Shown here in pieces: positions 1 to 8,278 of a stretch of 64,000 nt of DNA. Under the pieces are notes generated by a model. That model did no database searches. It was not told where the DNA came from and was given only the letters and a program-made list of their open reading frames with translations. Position 1 is the first letter of the stretch. The number at the start of each line of letters is the position of its first letter. This DNA comes from Alysiella crassa DSM 2578 (lineage in GTDB: Bacteria > Pseudomonadota > Gammaproteobacteria > Burkholderiales > Neisseriaceae). The stretch spans positions 1 to 64,000 of the forward strand of contig NZ_JQKH01000005.1 of NCBI RefSeq assembly GCF_000745955.1. Reading direction: 5' to 3'. Position numbers and translations under genes: made by a program.

Positions 1-149
1 TTTCAGGCAGCCTTACAGTACACGACAATTTTTACAAACACCCAAAATGTAGGGTGCGTACCACGCACCAAATCATTCAAATAATTGAAATTTCGGTGCG
101 TACCACGCACCCTACATGTAGGTGTCGTGTACTGTAAGGCAGCCTGAAA
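1..149. repeat. DUS-capped inverted-repeat element, GTAGGGTGCG core
   Basis: Both ends carry a DUS followed by the arm TTACAGTACACGACA, inverted at the right end (1-27 against 123-149, differing only at the central base of the DUS). Inside, 48-116 is a second palindrome beginning TGTAGGGTGCG and ending CGCACCCTACA. It fills the spacer downstream of the first terD gene. It is the best-preserved member of a family seen throughout the window. Confidence 0.8.
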
Positions 150-155
150 CATTCC

Positions 156-737
156 TTAAATATTCACACCATAATGTTTCGCCAAAGCCGCCAATCCACC
201 TTTAAAACCTTGACCAATCGCCTTGAATTTCCATTCACCATGATGACGGTAAATTTCGCCAAAAATCATCGCCGTTTCAATGGAAGCGTCTTCCGATAAA
301 TCAAAACGCGCCACTTCCACATCGTTGTTGGCGTTCACGCAACGAATATAGGCACTGGCGACTTGCCCGAAATTTTGTTTACGTACTTCCGCATCATGAA
401 TGGTTACGGTAATGGCAACTTTTTCTACATTGGCAGGGATTTTGCTCAAATCCACCACAATAATTTCATCATCGCCATCACCTACACCTACACCTGTACG
501 GTTGTCGCCTTGATGTTCTACTGCACCTGTGTCGGACTGGGTTTGATTGTAGAAAATGAAATCCGCATCTGAACGCACTTTGCCAGCCGCATTCAACAAA
601 AACGCGCTGCCGTCCAAATCAAAATCTGCACCGTCTGTGGCGCGCACGTCCCAGCCCAAACCGAGTTGCATTTTGGTTAAAGTGGGGGCTTCTTTACTCA
701 AATTGATGTTGCCACCTTTTTGCAAACTGATTGCCAT
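156..737 (-). CDS. terD: TerD family stress protein (copy 1)
   Basis: This 193-residue protein spans the whole TerD fold, whose usual length is about 190. Visible family motifs are GLGWD (residues 26-30), DFDLDGSAF (about 38-46), DFIFYNQ, GDNRTG and the acidic GDGDDE, which in characterised TerD proteins contribute to calcium binding. There is no signal peptide, so it is cytoplasmic. An AGGAG ribosome site lies just upstream of the ATG. It follows a second terD in the same direction, with a DUS-arm hairpin between. TerD proteins are linked to tellurite, metal and envelope stress; the exact activity is not known and resistance is only inferred. Confidence 0.93.
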   Translation of the reverse strand: MAISLQKGGNINLSKEAPTLTKMQLGLGWDVRATDGADFDLDGSAFLLNAAGKVRSDADFIFYNQTQSDTGAVEHQGDNRTGVGVGDGDDEIIVVDLSKIPANVEKVAITVTIHDAEVRKQNFGQVASAYIRCVNANNDVEVARFDLSEDASIETAMIFGEIYRHHGEWKFKAIGQGFKGGLAALAKHYGVNI

Positions 738-770
738 GATTGAAGAACTCCTGATTTTGATAAAAATGTG

Positions 771-835
771 TTTTCAGGCTGCCTTTGGGTACGCAATAAA
801 AATTGTGGATGGTGTACTGAAAGGCAGCCTGAAAA
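771..835. terminator. Opposed DUS pair between the two terD genes
   Basis: The 16-nt arms TTTTCAGGCTGCCTTT and AAAGGCAGCCTGAAAA are exactly complementary and separated by about 33 nt. The loop keeps remnants of the GTACGCAA and GTGTACTGAAA arms of the DUS-capped repeat family, so this looks like a core-less copy. It lies just after the stop of the upstream terD and probably ends that transcript, though the long loop makes this less certain. Confidence 0.6.
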
Positions 836-838
836 AAA

Positions 839-1417
839 TTACGCCACGTTCACACCATATTGTTGGCACAAACTCAGCAATCCGCCCGAATAACCCTGCC
901 CAATCGCACGGAATTTCCAATCGCCATTATGGCGGTACACTTCACCAAACACCATCGCTGTTTCTGTGCTGTAATCTTCCGACAAATCAAAGCGCAACAC
1001 TTCCTGCCCTGTTTCATGATTCACCAAACGCACAAAGGCGTTGCTCACTTGACCAAAATTTTGGCGGCGTAAATCCGCGTCATGAATCGTTACGGTGATG
1101 TACAAAGATTTGATGTTGGCAGGCACTTTATCCAATTCCACAATCACGCTTTCATCGTCGCCATCGCCGTCTCCCGTCAAATTATCCCCTGTGTGCTGTA
1201 CCGAACCGCATGGAGAAACCAGTTGATTATAAAAAATAAAATAATCATCTGATAACACTTTGCCTGTGTCGCTGGTCATGAACACGCTGGCATCCAAATC
1301 AAATGCTTGCCCATCGCTGCTGCGTGCGTCCCAGCCCAAGCCAATTAAGATGTGTTTTAAAGTAGGGTCTGTTTTGCTCAATGAAACATTTTGACCTTTG
1401 CTTAAAGTTACTGCCAT
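839..1417 (-). CDS. terD: TerD family stress protein (copy 2)
   Basis: A paralogue of the neighbouring terD, 192 residues from the chosen start. It has [27 protein letters not shown] and GDGDDE in the same order, so the calcium-binding acidic cluster is kept. The reading frame extends 23 codons further upstream, but that part comes from a DUS hairpin and lacks a ribosome site. The ATG at 1417 has AAGGAAATTGAT directly before it. The gene sits between terC and the other terD on the same strand. A function in tellurite or metal and envelope stress is inferred from the family. Confidence 0.93.
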   Translation of the reverse strand: MAVTLSKGQNVSLSKTDPTLKHILIGLGWDARSSDGQAFDLDASVFMTSDTGKVLSDDYFIFYNQLVSPCGSVQHTGDNLTGDGDGDDESVIVELDKVPANIKSLYITVTIHDADLRRQNFGQVSNAFVRLVNHETGQEVLRFDLSEDYSTETAMVFGEVYRHNGDWKFRAIGQGYSGGLLSLCQQYGVNVA

Positions 1418-1450
1418 ATCAATTTCCTTTTTATGCGTAAAAATAAAAAA

Positions 1451-1484
1451 GCTGCCTGAAAACAAATTGATGTTTTCAGGCAGC
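1451..1484. terminator. DUS-pair hairpin between terC and terD
   Basis: GCTGCCTGAAAACA (1451-1464) is perfectly complementary to TGTTTTCAGGCAGC (1471-1484), with a 6-nt loop. On the minus strand it follows terC and precedes terD copy 2, with a short T-rich tract after it, so it may end or attenuate the terC transcript. Two DUS-like 11-mers form the stem. Confidence 0.7.
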
Positions 1485-1516
1485 ATCGTTTTGCTGCTTT
1501 TCAGGCTGCCTGAAGA

Positions 1517-2608
1517 TTATTTTTCTGATGTATCTGATTGAGATGTCTTGTCTTCTGCTTTTTCAGGGAAAATAAATGATGCCACCACACCCAAAGTCAG
1601 TACAACCAATACCACCACCAAAGACTCATTTGGCGAAATCTCAAAACCATGATGGAATAAATGATTGGTCGCCGCCAAACCCAATTTGAACGCAATGAAA
1701 AACAGCAACACAATCACCGCTTTTTCCAAATGCACCAAATAGCCTTTCAAGGCTTCCAATACAAAATACAAAGTACGTAAACCCAAAATCGCAAACATCA
1801 TCGCGCTATACACAATCAAAGGTTCTTTGGACACCGCAATCACGGCTGGCACGCTGTCAAACGCAAACATCACGTCCGACAATTCAATCACTGCCAAACA
1901 CAAAAACAAGGGTGTGGCAACCAACTGACCTTTTTTCATGGGACTGGGGTGGCTGTTTTCAGGGTGCTTCACATCTTCACCAGCCAATTCCAATTTCACA
2001 TCAGGATACGTTTCGCGTGCTTTTTGCAATTCTGTCGCATTCAAAAAGAAATTGTGTCCATACAAACGCGGAAATACGGGGAAAAATTTATGCACCCAAC
2101 GGTATGCCAAATGTTCCGAATAGTCTTCATTTTCATCATCGCCATCATCTTGTTTCAACATCATCACGGCAGTCCATCCCACAATCAGCGCGAACACCAA
2201 TTCCACATACGGACCCAATGCCAACAAACCTGTGCCAATCGCCACAAAAATCATGCGGAACACAATCGCCCCCATAATTCCCCAATACAGCACGCGATGG
2301 CGCAAACCATCTGGTACTTTAAACCACGCAAATACTGCCATCATCAAAAACAGATTGTCCACCGATAATACTTTTTCCAGCGCATAGCCTGTGAAGAACA
2401 AACTCGCCATTTCGCTACCATGATGGAACCACAAAAACACACCAAATGCCAACGACACCAAAATCCAAAACACCGACCACAATGACGCACTTTTCAGCGA
2501 CATAGGTTTGTCGTCTCTGTGAGCAAACAGGTCAATTGCAATCGCACCAACTGATAAAATCACAAAAACGGCAACGGTTTCTATGGGGAAACCCAAATGT
2601 TCATTCAT
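1517..2608 (-). CDS. terC: TerC family integral membrane protein
   Basis: A 363-residue protein with about nine hydrophobic segments and the TerC/Alx signatures ALEKVLSVDNLFLM (near residue 77) and DVMFAFDSVPAV (near residue 245). The acidic residues inside these membrane segments are thought to handle metal ions, and related proteins export manganese. A charged cytoplasmic loop (DDGDDENED) lies between the halves. An AAGGA ribosome site precedes the ATG at 2608. It is divergent from the vWA/phosphatase/kinase operon across a 242-bp spacer and shares its strand with two terD genes, which fits a membrane partner of TerD. Metal transport is inferred from the family. Confidence 0.93.
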   Translation of the reverse strand: MNEHLGFPIETVAVFVILSVGAIAIDLFAHRDDKPMSLKSASLWSVFWILVSLAFGVFLWFHHGSEMASLFFTGYALEKVLSVDNLFLMMAVFAWFKVPDGLRHRVLYWGIMGAIVFRMIFVAIGTGLLALGPYVELVFALIVGWTAVMMLKQDDGDDENEDYSEHLAYRWVHKFFPVFPRLYGHNFFLNATELQKARETYPDVKLELAGEDVKHPENSHPSPMKKGQLVATPLFLCLAVIELSDVMFAFDSVPAVIAVSKEPLIVYSAMMFAILGLRTLYFVLEALKGYLVHLEKAVIVLLFFIAFKLGLAATNHLFHHGFEISPNESLVVVLVVLTLGVVASFIFPEKAEDKTSQSDTSEK

Positions 2609-2850
2609 AAATAAAATCCTTGTCTGATTGAGTAAAAATGAGTATTTGATTGTAATTGTAAATGATTTTACTCAAAACAAAAAATGATTTTTTACACGAA
2701 ATGCGTTTTTTCAGGCTGCCTGAACTTGTAAAATAAGTGTAATTATTTTACAATCAAAATGATAACAATATTTTCATAAAAATTCTTTATATTACAACTG
2801 TTTGTTTTTTACCAATCCTAAACTCTAAACCCTAATTTAAGGAGTGTGTT
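2609..2850. promoter_or_regulatory. Divergent control region of the Ter island
   Basis: This 242-bp, strongly AT-rich spacer separates terC (minus) from the first vWA gene (plus) and must contain promoters for both arms. One DUS lies near 2711-2725. TATATTACA near 2789 is a possible minus-10 region for the plus strand, but I see no convincing minus-35 box or operator palindrome. An AAGGAG ribosome site (2840-2845) serves the vWA gene. Confidence 0.4.
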
Positions 2851-3486
2851 ATGCGCCGTTTACCGATTTATTTGTTGATTGATACATCTGGCTCCATGCA
2901 TGGCGAAGCGATTGAAGCTGTGCGCAATGGTTTGCAAGTAATGGCAAATGCTTTACGCCAAGACCCTTACGCGCTGGAAACTGCGTATTTATCGGTGATT
3001 ACATTCAGCAGTTCTGCCAAGCAAATCACACCATTAACCGAATTGACAGATTTCCAAGTACCCAATATTCAAGCAAACGGCACTACCGCCATGGGTGAAG
3101 CATTGAGTTTACTGGCAGATTGTATTAACCGTGAAGTGGTCAAAGGCAGCGTGGAAGTGAAAGGCGATTGGAAACCACTCGTGTTTTTGTTGTCAGACGG
3201 TGCGCCCACCGACAATTTGAGCAAGGGCATTGCGGCGATGAAGGGCGTGAAAACGGGTGCATTCGTGGCGTGCGCGGCGGGTGCGTCTGCCGACACCGCC
3301 ACTTTACGACAAATCACGGAAACGGTGGTTTCTTTGGATACGGCAGATTCCAGCTCTATTGCAGCTTATTTTAAATGGGTATCGGCGTCCATTTCGGTAT
3401 CCAGCCAAAAAATTGAAAATGGCAAAGAAGTCAGTGGCTTGGACGAACTGCCCCCACCGCCCCCTACCATCAATGTGGTTCACTAA
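2851..3486 (+). CDS. terY: TerY-like von Willebrand factor A protein (copy 1)
   Basis: A 211-residue cytoplasmic vWA domain protein. The MIDAS metal site is visible as DTSGS (residues 11-15), a threonine in NGTTAMGEA and an aspartate in LSDGAPTD. After the vWA fold comes a short tail ending ELPPPPPTINVVH, which recurs almost unchanged in the second vWA protein of this cluster. It is first in a plus-strand operon followed 18 bp later by terD copy 3. In TerY-P systems a vWA protein is coded beside a PP2C phosphatase and a kinase, as here, and is thought to scaffold or sense through metal-dependent binding. That role is inferred. Confidence 0.9.
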   Translation: MRRLPIYLLIDTSGSMHGEAIEAVRNGLQVMANALRQDPYALETAYLSVITFSSSAKQITPLTELTDFQVPNIQANGTTAMGEALSLLADCINREVVKGSVEVKGDWKPLVFLLSDGAPTDNLSKGIAAMKGVKTGAFVACAAGASADTATLRQITETVVSLDTADSSSIAAYFKWVSASISVSSQKIENGKEVSGLDELPPPPPTINVVH

Positions 3487-3504
3487 AACAAATAGGAGCG
3501 TGAA

Positions 3505-4131
3505 ATGGCAATTTCCTTGCGAAAAGGTCAGGGCGTGAATTTACGCAAAGACACGGGTTTTGATTTGTCGCGTTTGAGTGTGGGTTTGGGTTGGGAAGTG
3601 GTCAATGCGTCGCCCGAATACGATTTGGACGCGGTGGCTTTTGTGTTAAACGCCAACGGCAAAGTCGGCAATTTGGGTAAATTGAATGAAAATGGTCGTC
3701 CTACTTTGATGGGGGGCGATGTGGTTTTCTACAATTCGCTGGTTCACCCAAGTGGCAAAATCCGTTTGAGTGGCGACAACCGCACGGGTTCAGCCAGCCA
3801 AAATGACGATGAAACCATTGAAGTGGATTTGGATAACTTGCCAGCAGAATACACGGCAATCGTGTTTTTGGTTACGATTTTCAAAGGCAAGGAACGCGGT
3901 CAATCTTTCGCAGGCGTGAATCAAGCACGCATTCGAGCTTTGGATGCCAAAGGTCGTGAAATTTGTTATTACGAAATCGGTGGCAAAAGCGACAACAGTA
4001 GTCATTGCACCATGACTTTTGCCCGTGTTGAACGCGATGCACAAGGCAGTTGGGTATTCCGTGCGGTAGGTGAATTTGCGGAAACCGACCGCTTTGTGGA
4101 CTTGCTTAAATCCGATTACATACCATATTGA
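3505..4131 (+). CDS. TerD family stress protein (copy 3, divergent)
   Basis: 208 residues, TerD fold, with GLGWEV in place of GLGWD, then YDLDAVAFVLN, DVVFYNS and SGDNRTG. The acidic stretch is changed: the GDGDDE of the other two copies is replaced by SASQNDDETIEVD. It also has an insertion around residues 50-70 (KVGNLGKLNENGRP) that the minus-strand copies lack. It therefore belongs to a different TerD subgroup, possibly TerZ/TerX-like. The ribosome site AGGAG precedes the ATG. It lies between the two vWA genes in one operon, and a DUS hairpin follows it. Calcium binding may be altered; this was not tested. Confidence 0.9.
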   Translation: MAISLRKGQGVNLRKDTGFDLSRLSVGLGWEVVNASPEYDLDAVAFVLNANGKVGNLGKLNENGRPTLMGGDVVFYNSLVHPSGKIRLSGDNRTGSASQNDDETIEVDLDNLPAEYTAIVFLVTIFKGKERGQSFAGVNQARIRALDAKGREICYYEIGGKSDNSSHCTMTFARVERDAQGSWVFRAVGEFAETDRFVDLLKSDYIPY

Positions 4132-4138
4132 TTTATTC

Positions 4139-4178
4139 AGGCTGCCTGAAAATGTTTTGTACCGTTTTTCAGGCAGCT
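4139..4178 (+). terminator. DUS-pair hairpin after terD copy 3
   Basis: AGGCTGCCTGAAAA (4139-4152) pairs with TTTTCAGGCAGCT (4166-4178), followed by TTTATT. It could partly separate the first vWA-terD pair from the second vWA, phosphatase and kinase genes. The next ribosome site begins only about 12 nt later, so it may act as an attenuator within the operon. Confidence 0.55.
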
Positions 4179-4203
4179 TTTATTCATTTGAAAAAGGAAA
4201 ATC

Positions 4204-4845
4204 ATGTCGCGCCGATTACTCACTTACATTTGCATTGATACTTCTGGCTCAATGCGTGGCGAACCCATTGAAGCGGTAAATGCTGGTTTACGCGCATTGA
4301 TGTCATCTTTGCGCCAAAATCCGTATGCTTTGGAAAGTGTGCATTTAAGCATCATCACGTTTGACAGCCAAATCAAAACCGTGCTGCCAATCACGCCTTT
4401 GGAACAAATCGTGCTGCCTGAAATCATTTGCCCCGAAAGTGGTGCCACTTTTTTGGGTGCTGCGTTGGAACACATTGTGGAAGCAGTACAGCGCGACCGC
4501 ATTGTGGGTTCAGCCCAGCAAAAAGGCGATTGGCGACCGATACTCATCGTTTTAACAGACGGCAAACCCACCGATTTGCTGGTGTTTAGTGAAACCGTGG
4601 CGAAAATCAAACAATTGGGTTTTGGCAACATTGTGGCGTGTGCCGCAGGTCCTAAAGCGGACGCAAGTTATTTGAAACAATTGAGTAACCATGTTGTTTC
4701 GTTGGATACGATGGACGCAGTTTCATTTGCTCAATTCTTCCAATGGGTTTCGTCTGCCGTATCGAAAAGCAGCGTGAGCGTGGGTAGCCCATCGCAAAGC
4801 ACAGAATTGCCACCGCCGCCTATTTCCATCAATGTTGTTTTGTAA
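4204..4845 (+). CDS. terY: TerY-like von Willebrand factor A protein (copy 2)
   Basis: 213 residues, paralogous to the first vWA protein. MIDAS residues are DTSGS (12-16), the threonine in SGATFLGAAL and the aspartate in LTDGKPTD. The C-terminal tail ELPPPPISINVVL matches the tail of copy 1 apart from a few residues, which suggests a conserved docking peptide. There is no signal sequence. An AAAGGAAA ribosome site precedes the start. The phosphatase gene begins 89 bp downstream on the same strand. By analogy with TerY-P triads, the two vWA proteins may be alternative adaptors or form a heteromer with the phosphatase and kinase; this is inference. Confidence 0.9.
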   Translation: MSRRLLTYICIDTSGSMRGEPIEAVNAGLRALMSSLRQNPYALESVHLSIITFDSQIKTVLPITPLEQIVLPEIICPESGATFLGAALEHIVEAVQRDRIVGSAQQKGDWRPILIVLTDGKPTDLLVFSETVAKIKQLGFGNIVACAAGPKADASYLKQLSNHVVSLDTMDAVSFAQFFQWVSSAVSKSSVSVGSPSQSTELPPPPISINVVL

Positions 4846-4934
4846 AGGGATATTCACAGGTATTTTGTGTGAGTGGTGCAAGATTTTGACATCACTTACT
4901 CATACAGCTAAACATAAGCACAGAGGATGACATC

Positions 4935-6782
4935 ATGAATAATTTAAAAAAATGGCAAGATTTTTGGGCGAAATGCGATGAAGCGGAATTTGCTGAATTT
5001 GTTGCACAAAATAAGGGACTGTTAACCCAATTACAGGAAAATTGGCTGCAATTTGTACATATAAAAAATGAAAATAATGTATCTGAAAATATGCCTAATT
5101 CACATAAAAATGCGAATGCAACAACGTTTTTCAGGCAGCCTGAAAGTGAAATCTCGGGAGAAAATGAAAATATTATTGTTTGTTCGGAAAACCATGTTCC
5201 CACTCAACATGAAAACGAAGTAACGGACAATACAGTTCATGTACCCGAATTGCCTGAATCTGCAACAAAAAACATGACACCAAATAACACGGTTATTGAA
5301 CCCAATCATTTACCCACACCCAGCCATCAAAATACAACAGTAAATGAAACCAATTTAGCCACAGTAAATATAGACAACATGGTTTTGAACAATACAACTT
5401 TCATACCATCTTCGCTCATTCAAAATGAAAATGAAATGGCAAATACCGCAATTGCGTCTCAACTGTCTGCAAATGAAAGCGTTGCGCCTACTGCTCCTGA
5501 AACCTTGGTAGCAGCAAAAGAAAAACCACTCACTACAGAAATTTCCAGCCAACCTGAACCGCAAAAAAATAACAGTAATCCCATGCCGCCAGCAAAACAC
5601 AGCACACCCTTACCCAATGCCCGCAAAGGAGAAGCTTATTTTGCTCAATTGCCGCCCAATGCCCAAGATTTGCGTATTCAGCCTGAATGTGGCTTGACAT
5701 GGGAAGCTGATACGCAACGCATTATTGGCACACCCAATTATTCGGGTGATGTACACATTACCTATTATTTAAATAATGGCAATCTAGACCCCATTCACCA
5801 CAGTCTCTACATCAACCCCAACCCCAAAGATTTGTGGGCAAATATTCCTACCGACCGCAATATCCCTTTCTACAAAGAGGACAATTACCACGAAGAACCA
5901 ACCATCACACCACATGGTATGTTACTGGCTGCACGCGTGCGTGGACGTTCACACGCCCATACGGGCAAACCTTGCGATGATGATTTTGCCATTCGCTACC
6001 ATTCCGCTACGGGTTTGCATTTTATTGCAGTATCAGATGGGGCAGGCAGCGCAGAGTATTCGCGTTTGGGTTCGCAAGTGGCAGTAGATAATGCCGCCGA
6101 TGCCGTGTGGCAAAAATTGGGCATGGGCGACCCCAACTTTTCCCTAAACCATAATCAAGATATCAAGCAGCGCAAAGAGGTGCTGGTCAATTTAGTCAAT
6201 CATGCCGCGTATCAAGCCATGGTGGCTTTGTACCAAACCGCCAAAGACAATGGCATTGAATTGAAAAAATTATCCTGTACCTTGTTGTTTATTTTGAGTT
6301 TACCGATTGAAGATGGTACATGGATAAATGCCATATACAGCGTTGGTGATGGCGCATTGGCAATTTGGCTGCCTGAAAACCAAACTTTGGCTTTTGTTGC
6401 TGAAAGCGACAGTGGTAGTTATTCGGGGGAAACACGCTTTTTAACCGCCGATGAAACCACTCTTGCCGCATTGCAAAAGCGCACCCGTTGTGGCATTTGT
6501 GCTTCACCGCCCGTTTTGTTTGCGATGACTGACGGTGTATCCGACCCGAAATTTGAAACCGATGCCCAACTCAAAAATCCACAAAAATGGCAAGATTTAT
6601 GGGCAGAATTACAAGATGTTTTGCAAGACAAACAGCCTGAACAAGCTTTGGAAAGGTGGCTGAATTTTTGGTCGGCAGGCAATCACGATGACCGTACTTT
6701 GGCGATGTTTGTGCCAAACGGCTTTTTCAGGCTGCCTGAAACTCCAAGTAAACCCACCGAAAACTCAGAAAGCACATCATGA
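4935..6782 (+). CDS. PP2C-family serine/threonine phosphatase with long low-complexity N-terminus
   Basis: 615 residues in three parts. Residues 1-40 are a short aromatic helix-like stretch (KKWQDFWAK). Residues about 45-235 are low-complexity and rich in Asn, Thr, Glu and Pro, with a DUS read as FRQPE. About 240-310 resembles a small beta-sandwich (TWEADTQRIIGTPNYSG). The PP2C domain follows: RGRSHAHTGKPCDDDF (about 334-349), VSDGAGS (about 366), MTDGVSD (about 531) and the terminal metal motif HDDRT (about 584). The metal aspartates are present, so it should be active. The kinase start overlaps its stop (ATGA at 6779), implying translational coupling. It probably reverses phosphorylation by that kinase. 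Confidence 0.88.
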   Translation: MNNLKKWQDFWAKCDEAEFAEFVAQNKGLLTQLQENWLQFVHIKNENNVSENMPNSHKNANATTFFRQPESEISGENENIIVCSENHVPTQHENEVTDNTVHVPELPESATKNMTPNNTVIEPNHLPTPSHQNTTVNETNLATVNIDNMVLNNTTFIPSSLIQNENEMANTAIASQLSANESVAPTAPETLVAAKEKPLTTEISSQPEPQKNNSNPMPPAKHSTPLPNARKGEAYFAQLPPNAQDLRIQPECGLTWEADTQRIIGTPNYSGDVHITYYLNNGNLDPIHHSLYINPNPKDLWANIPTDRNIPFYKEDNYHEEPTITPHGMLLAARVRGRSHAHTGKPCDDDFAIRYHSATGLHFIAVSDGAGSAEYSRLGSQVAVDNAADAVWQKLGMGDPNFSLNHNQDIKQRKEVLVNLVNHAAYQAMVALYQTAKDNGIELKKLSCTLLFILSLPIEDGTWINAIYSVGDGALAIWLPENQTLAFVAESDSGSYSGETRFLTADETTLAALQKRTRCGICASPPVLFAMTDGVSDPKFETDAQLKNPQKWQDLWAELQDVLQDKQPEQALERWLNFWSAGNHDDRTLAMFVPNGFFRLPETPSKPTENSESTS

Positions 6783-8278
6783 GCAATATTATTACCCTAA
6801 CCGCCACCAATGGCGAAACCATACAATTTGTAAACGAAATCAAAGCACAAGGCGGTATGAAAGATGTGATGTTTTCGCCCAACAAAGATTATGTGGTGGC
6901 TTTTTTTCGTGAGCCTGCCGATGTTGCTACGCGTGAACGTTTAGAACAAATCACAGGTTTGTATCGTAAGCGCATTTTTGAGCAAGAAGGTGGCGAATAT
7001 TTGAAAAAACTGTATTGTTGGCCCACCGCCGTGGTGGAACACAATGGTAAATTGGGTGTGGTTGCGCCGTTTTACCGCGATTGTTTTTTCTTTGAACACG
7101 GCAGCCGCAACAACGACATGCTCAACATCAAAGGCAAAGACAAAGACGGCAAATGGTTTGCCAGCGCATCCAACCGCAATCGCTTCCTTGACCCGCGTGA
7201 ATTGGGCGACTGGATGACACATTTGAAAATCTGCATCATGTTGTCCCGTGCCGTCAGACGCATGCACATGGCAGGTTTGAGCCACAGCGATTTGGGCTAC
7301 AAAAACTGTTTGATAGACCCCGTAACAGGTCAAGCCTGCCTGATTGACATTGACGGTTTGGTCGTACCTGGAAAACACCCACCCAGTGTGGTTGGCACAC
7401 CCGATTTCATTGCGCCCGAAGTCGTTGCCAGCGCACATCTGCCCAAAGATGACCCCAACCGCAAATTACCGAGCCGCACCACAGATTTACACGCTTTGGC
7501 GGTGCTGATTTACATGTATTTGCTGTATCGTCATCCTTTGCGCGGCGACAAAATTCACGACCCCAATGACAGTCAACGCGATGAAGAATTGAGCATGGGC
7601 AGCCAAGCCTTGTTCGTGGAACACCCGAAAGACAACAGCAACCGCATTAAAGTTGCCAACTGCAGATCCGCCGATTTACCTTGGAAAGACACCAACAAAA
7701 TCCCCTATACCGTTTGTGGTCCTTATATTGCAGATTTGTTTAAACGTGCTTTCATAGATGGGCTGCACCAACCAAACTCGCGCCCCACTGCCGATGAATG
7801 GGAACGTGCTTTGGTCAAAACGGTGGATTTGTTGCAACCTTGCAGCAATCCAAGTTGTGAGCAAAAATGGTATCCGTTTGACAACAGTCGCCGCCCTGTT
7901 TGTCCATTTTGTGGTACGCCGCATTCAGGCAGCCTGCCTGTGTTGAATTTGTATTCCGCCGCGCCCAACGACAGCTATCGCCTTGATAATCATCGCATTA
8001 TGGTTTATAGCGGACAATCGCTGTTCAAATGGCATGCCAACAGCACGGTTTTCCCCAATGAACGTCTTTCCGCCGATGAAGCCAAACGTGTGGGCTATTT
8101 TGTCTTGCACAATGGCAATTGGTGGCTGGTCAATGAAGGGCTACCTGAAATGTATGATGTACAAAATAAAATCGCCATTCCAATTGGTGGCAAAATCAAA
8201 TTAACCGAAGGCGCACAAGTTTTGCTACAAAAAGGGCAAGGTGGTCGCCTGATTTCGGTGCAAATGGCTGGGCAATAA
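6779..8278 (+). CDS. Protein-kinase-like protein with zinc ribbon and C-terminal FHA-like region
   Basis: 499 residues, translationally coupled to the PP2C gene. The kinase fold spans about 1-345. It has a glycine loop AQGGMKD, the catalytic loop HSDLGYKN (169-176, with Asp171 and Asn176), LIDIDG (188-193) in the DFG position, and GTPDFIAPE for the activation end. The usual beta-3 lysine is not obvious: the expected place reads DYVVAFFRE. A CxxxxC...CPFC zinc ribbon follows (about 354-380). The last 110 residues look like a degenerate FHA or beta-sandwich domain. It completes the vWA/phosphatase/kinase set of a TerY-P system. Activity should be considered unproven because of the lysine. Confidence 0.88.
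   Translation: MSNIITLTATNGETIQFVNEIKAQGGMKDVMFSPNKDYVVAFFREPADVATRERLEQITGLYRKRIFEQEGGEYLKKLYCWPTAVVEHNGKLGVVAPFYRDCFFFEHGSRNNDMLNIKGKDKDGKWFASASNRNRFLDPRELGDWMTHLKICIMLSRAVRRMHMAGLSHSDLGYKNCLIDPVTGQACLIDIDGLVVPGKHPPSVVGTPDFIAPEVVASAHLPKDDPNRKLPSRTTDLHALAVLIYMYLLYRHPLRGDKIHDPNDSQRDEELSMGSQALFVEHPKDNSNRIKVANCRSADLPWKDTNKIPYTVCGPYIADLFKRAFIDGLHQPNSRPTADEWERALVKTVDLLQPCSNPSCEQKWYPFDNSRRPVCPFCGTPHSGSLPVLNLYSAAPNDSYRLDNHRIMVYSGQSLFKWHANSTVFPNERLSADEAKRVGYFVLHNGNWWLVNEGLPEMYDVQNKIAIPIGGKIKLTEGAQVLLQKGQGGRLISVQMAGQ

Noticed and set aside
556-1098. 180-codon plus-strand frame over the two terD genes
   Set aside because: Antisense to conserved terD codons and spanning the DUS hairpin; no ribosome site.
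1418-1486. 23-residue N-terminal extension of terD copy 2
   Set aside because: It is encoded by a DUS hairpin and lies before a strong ribosome site; homologues start at MAVTL.
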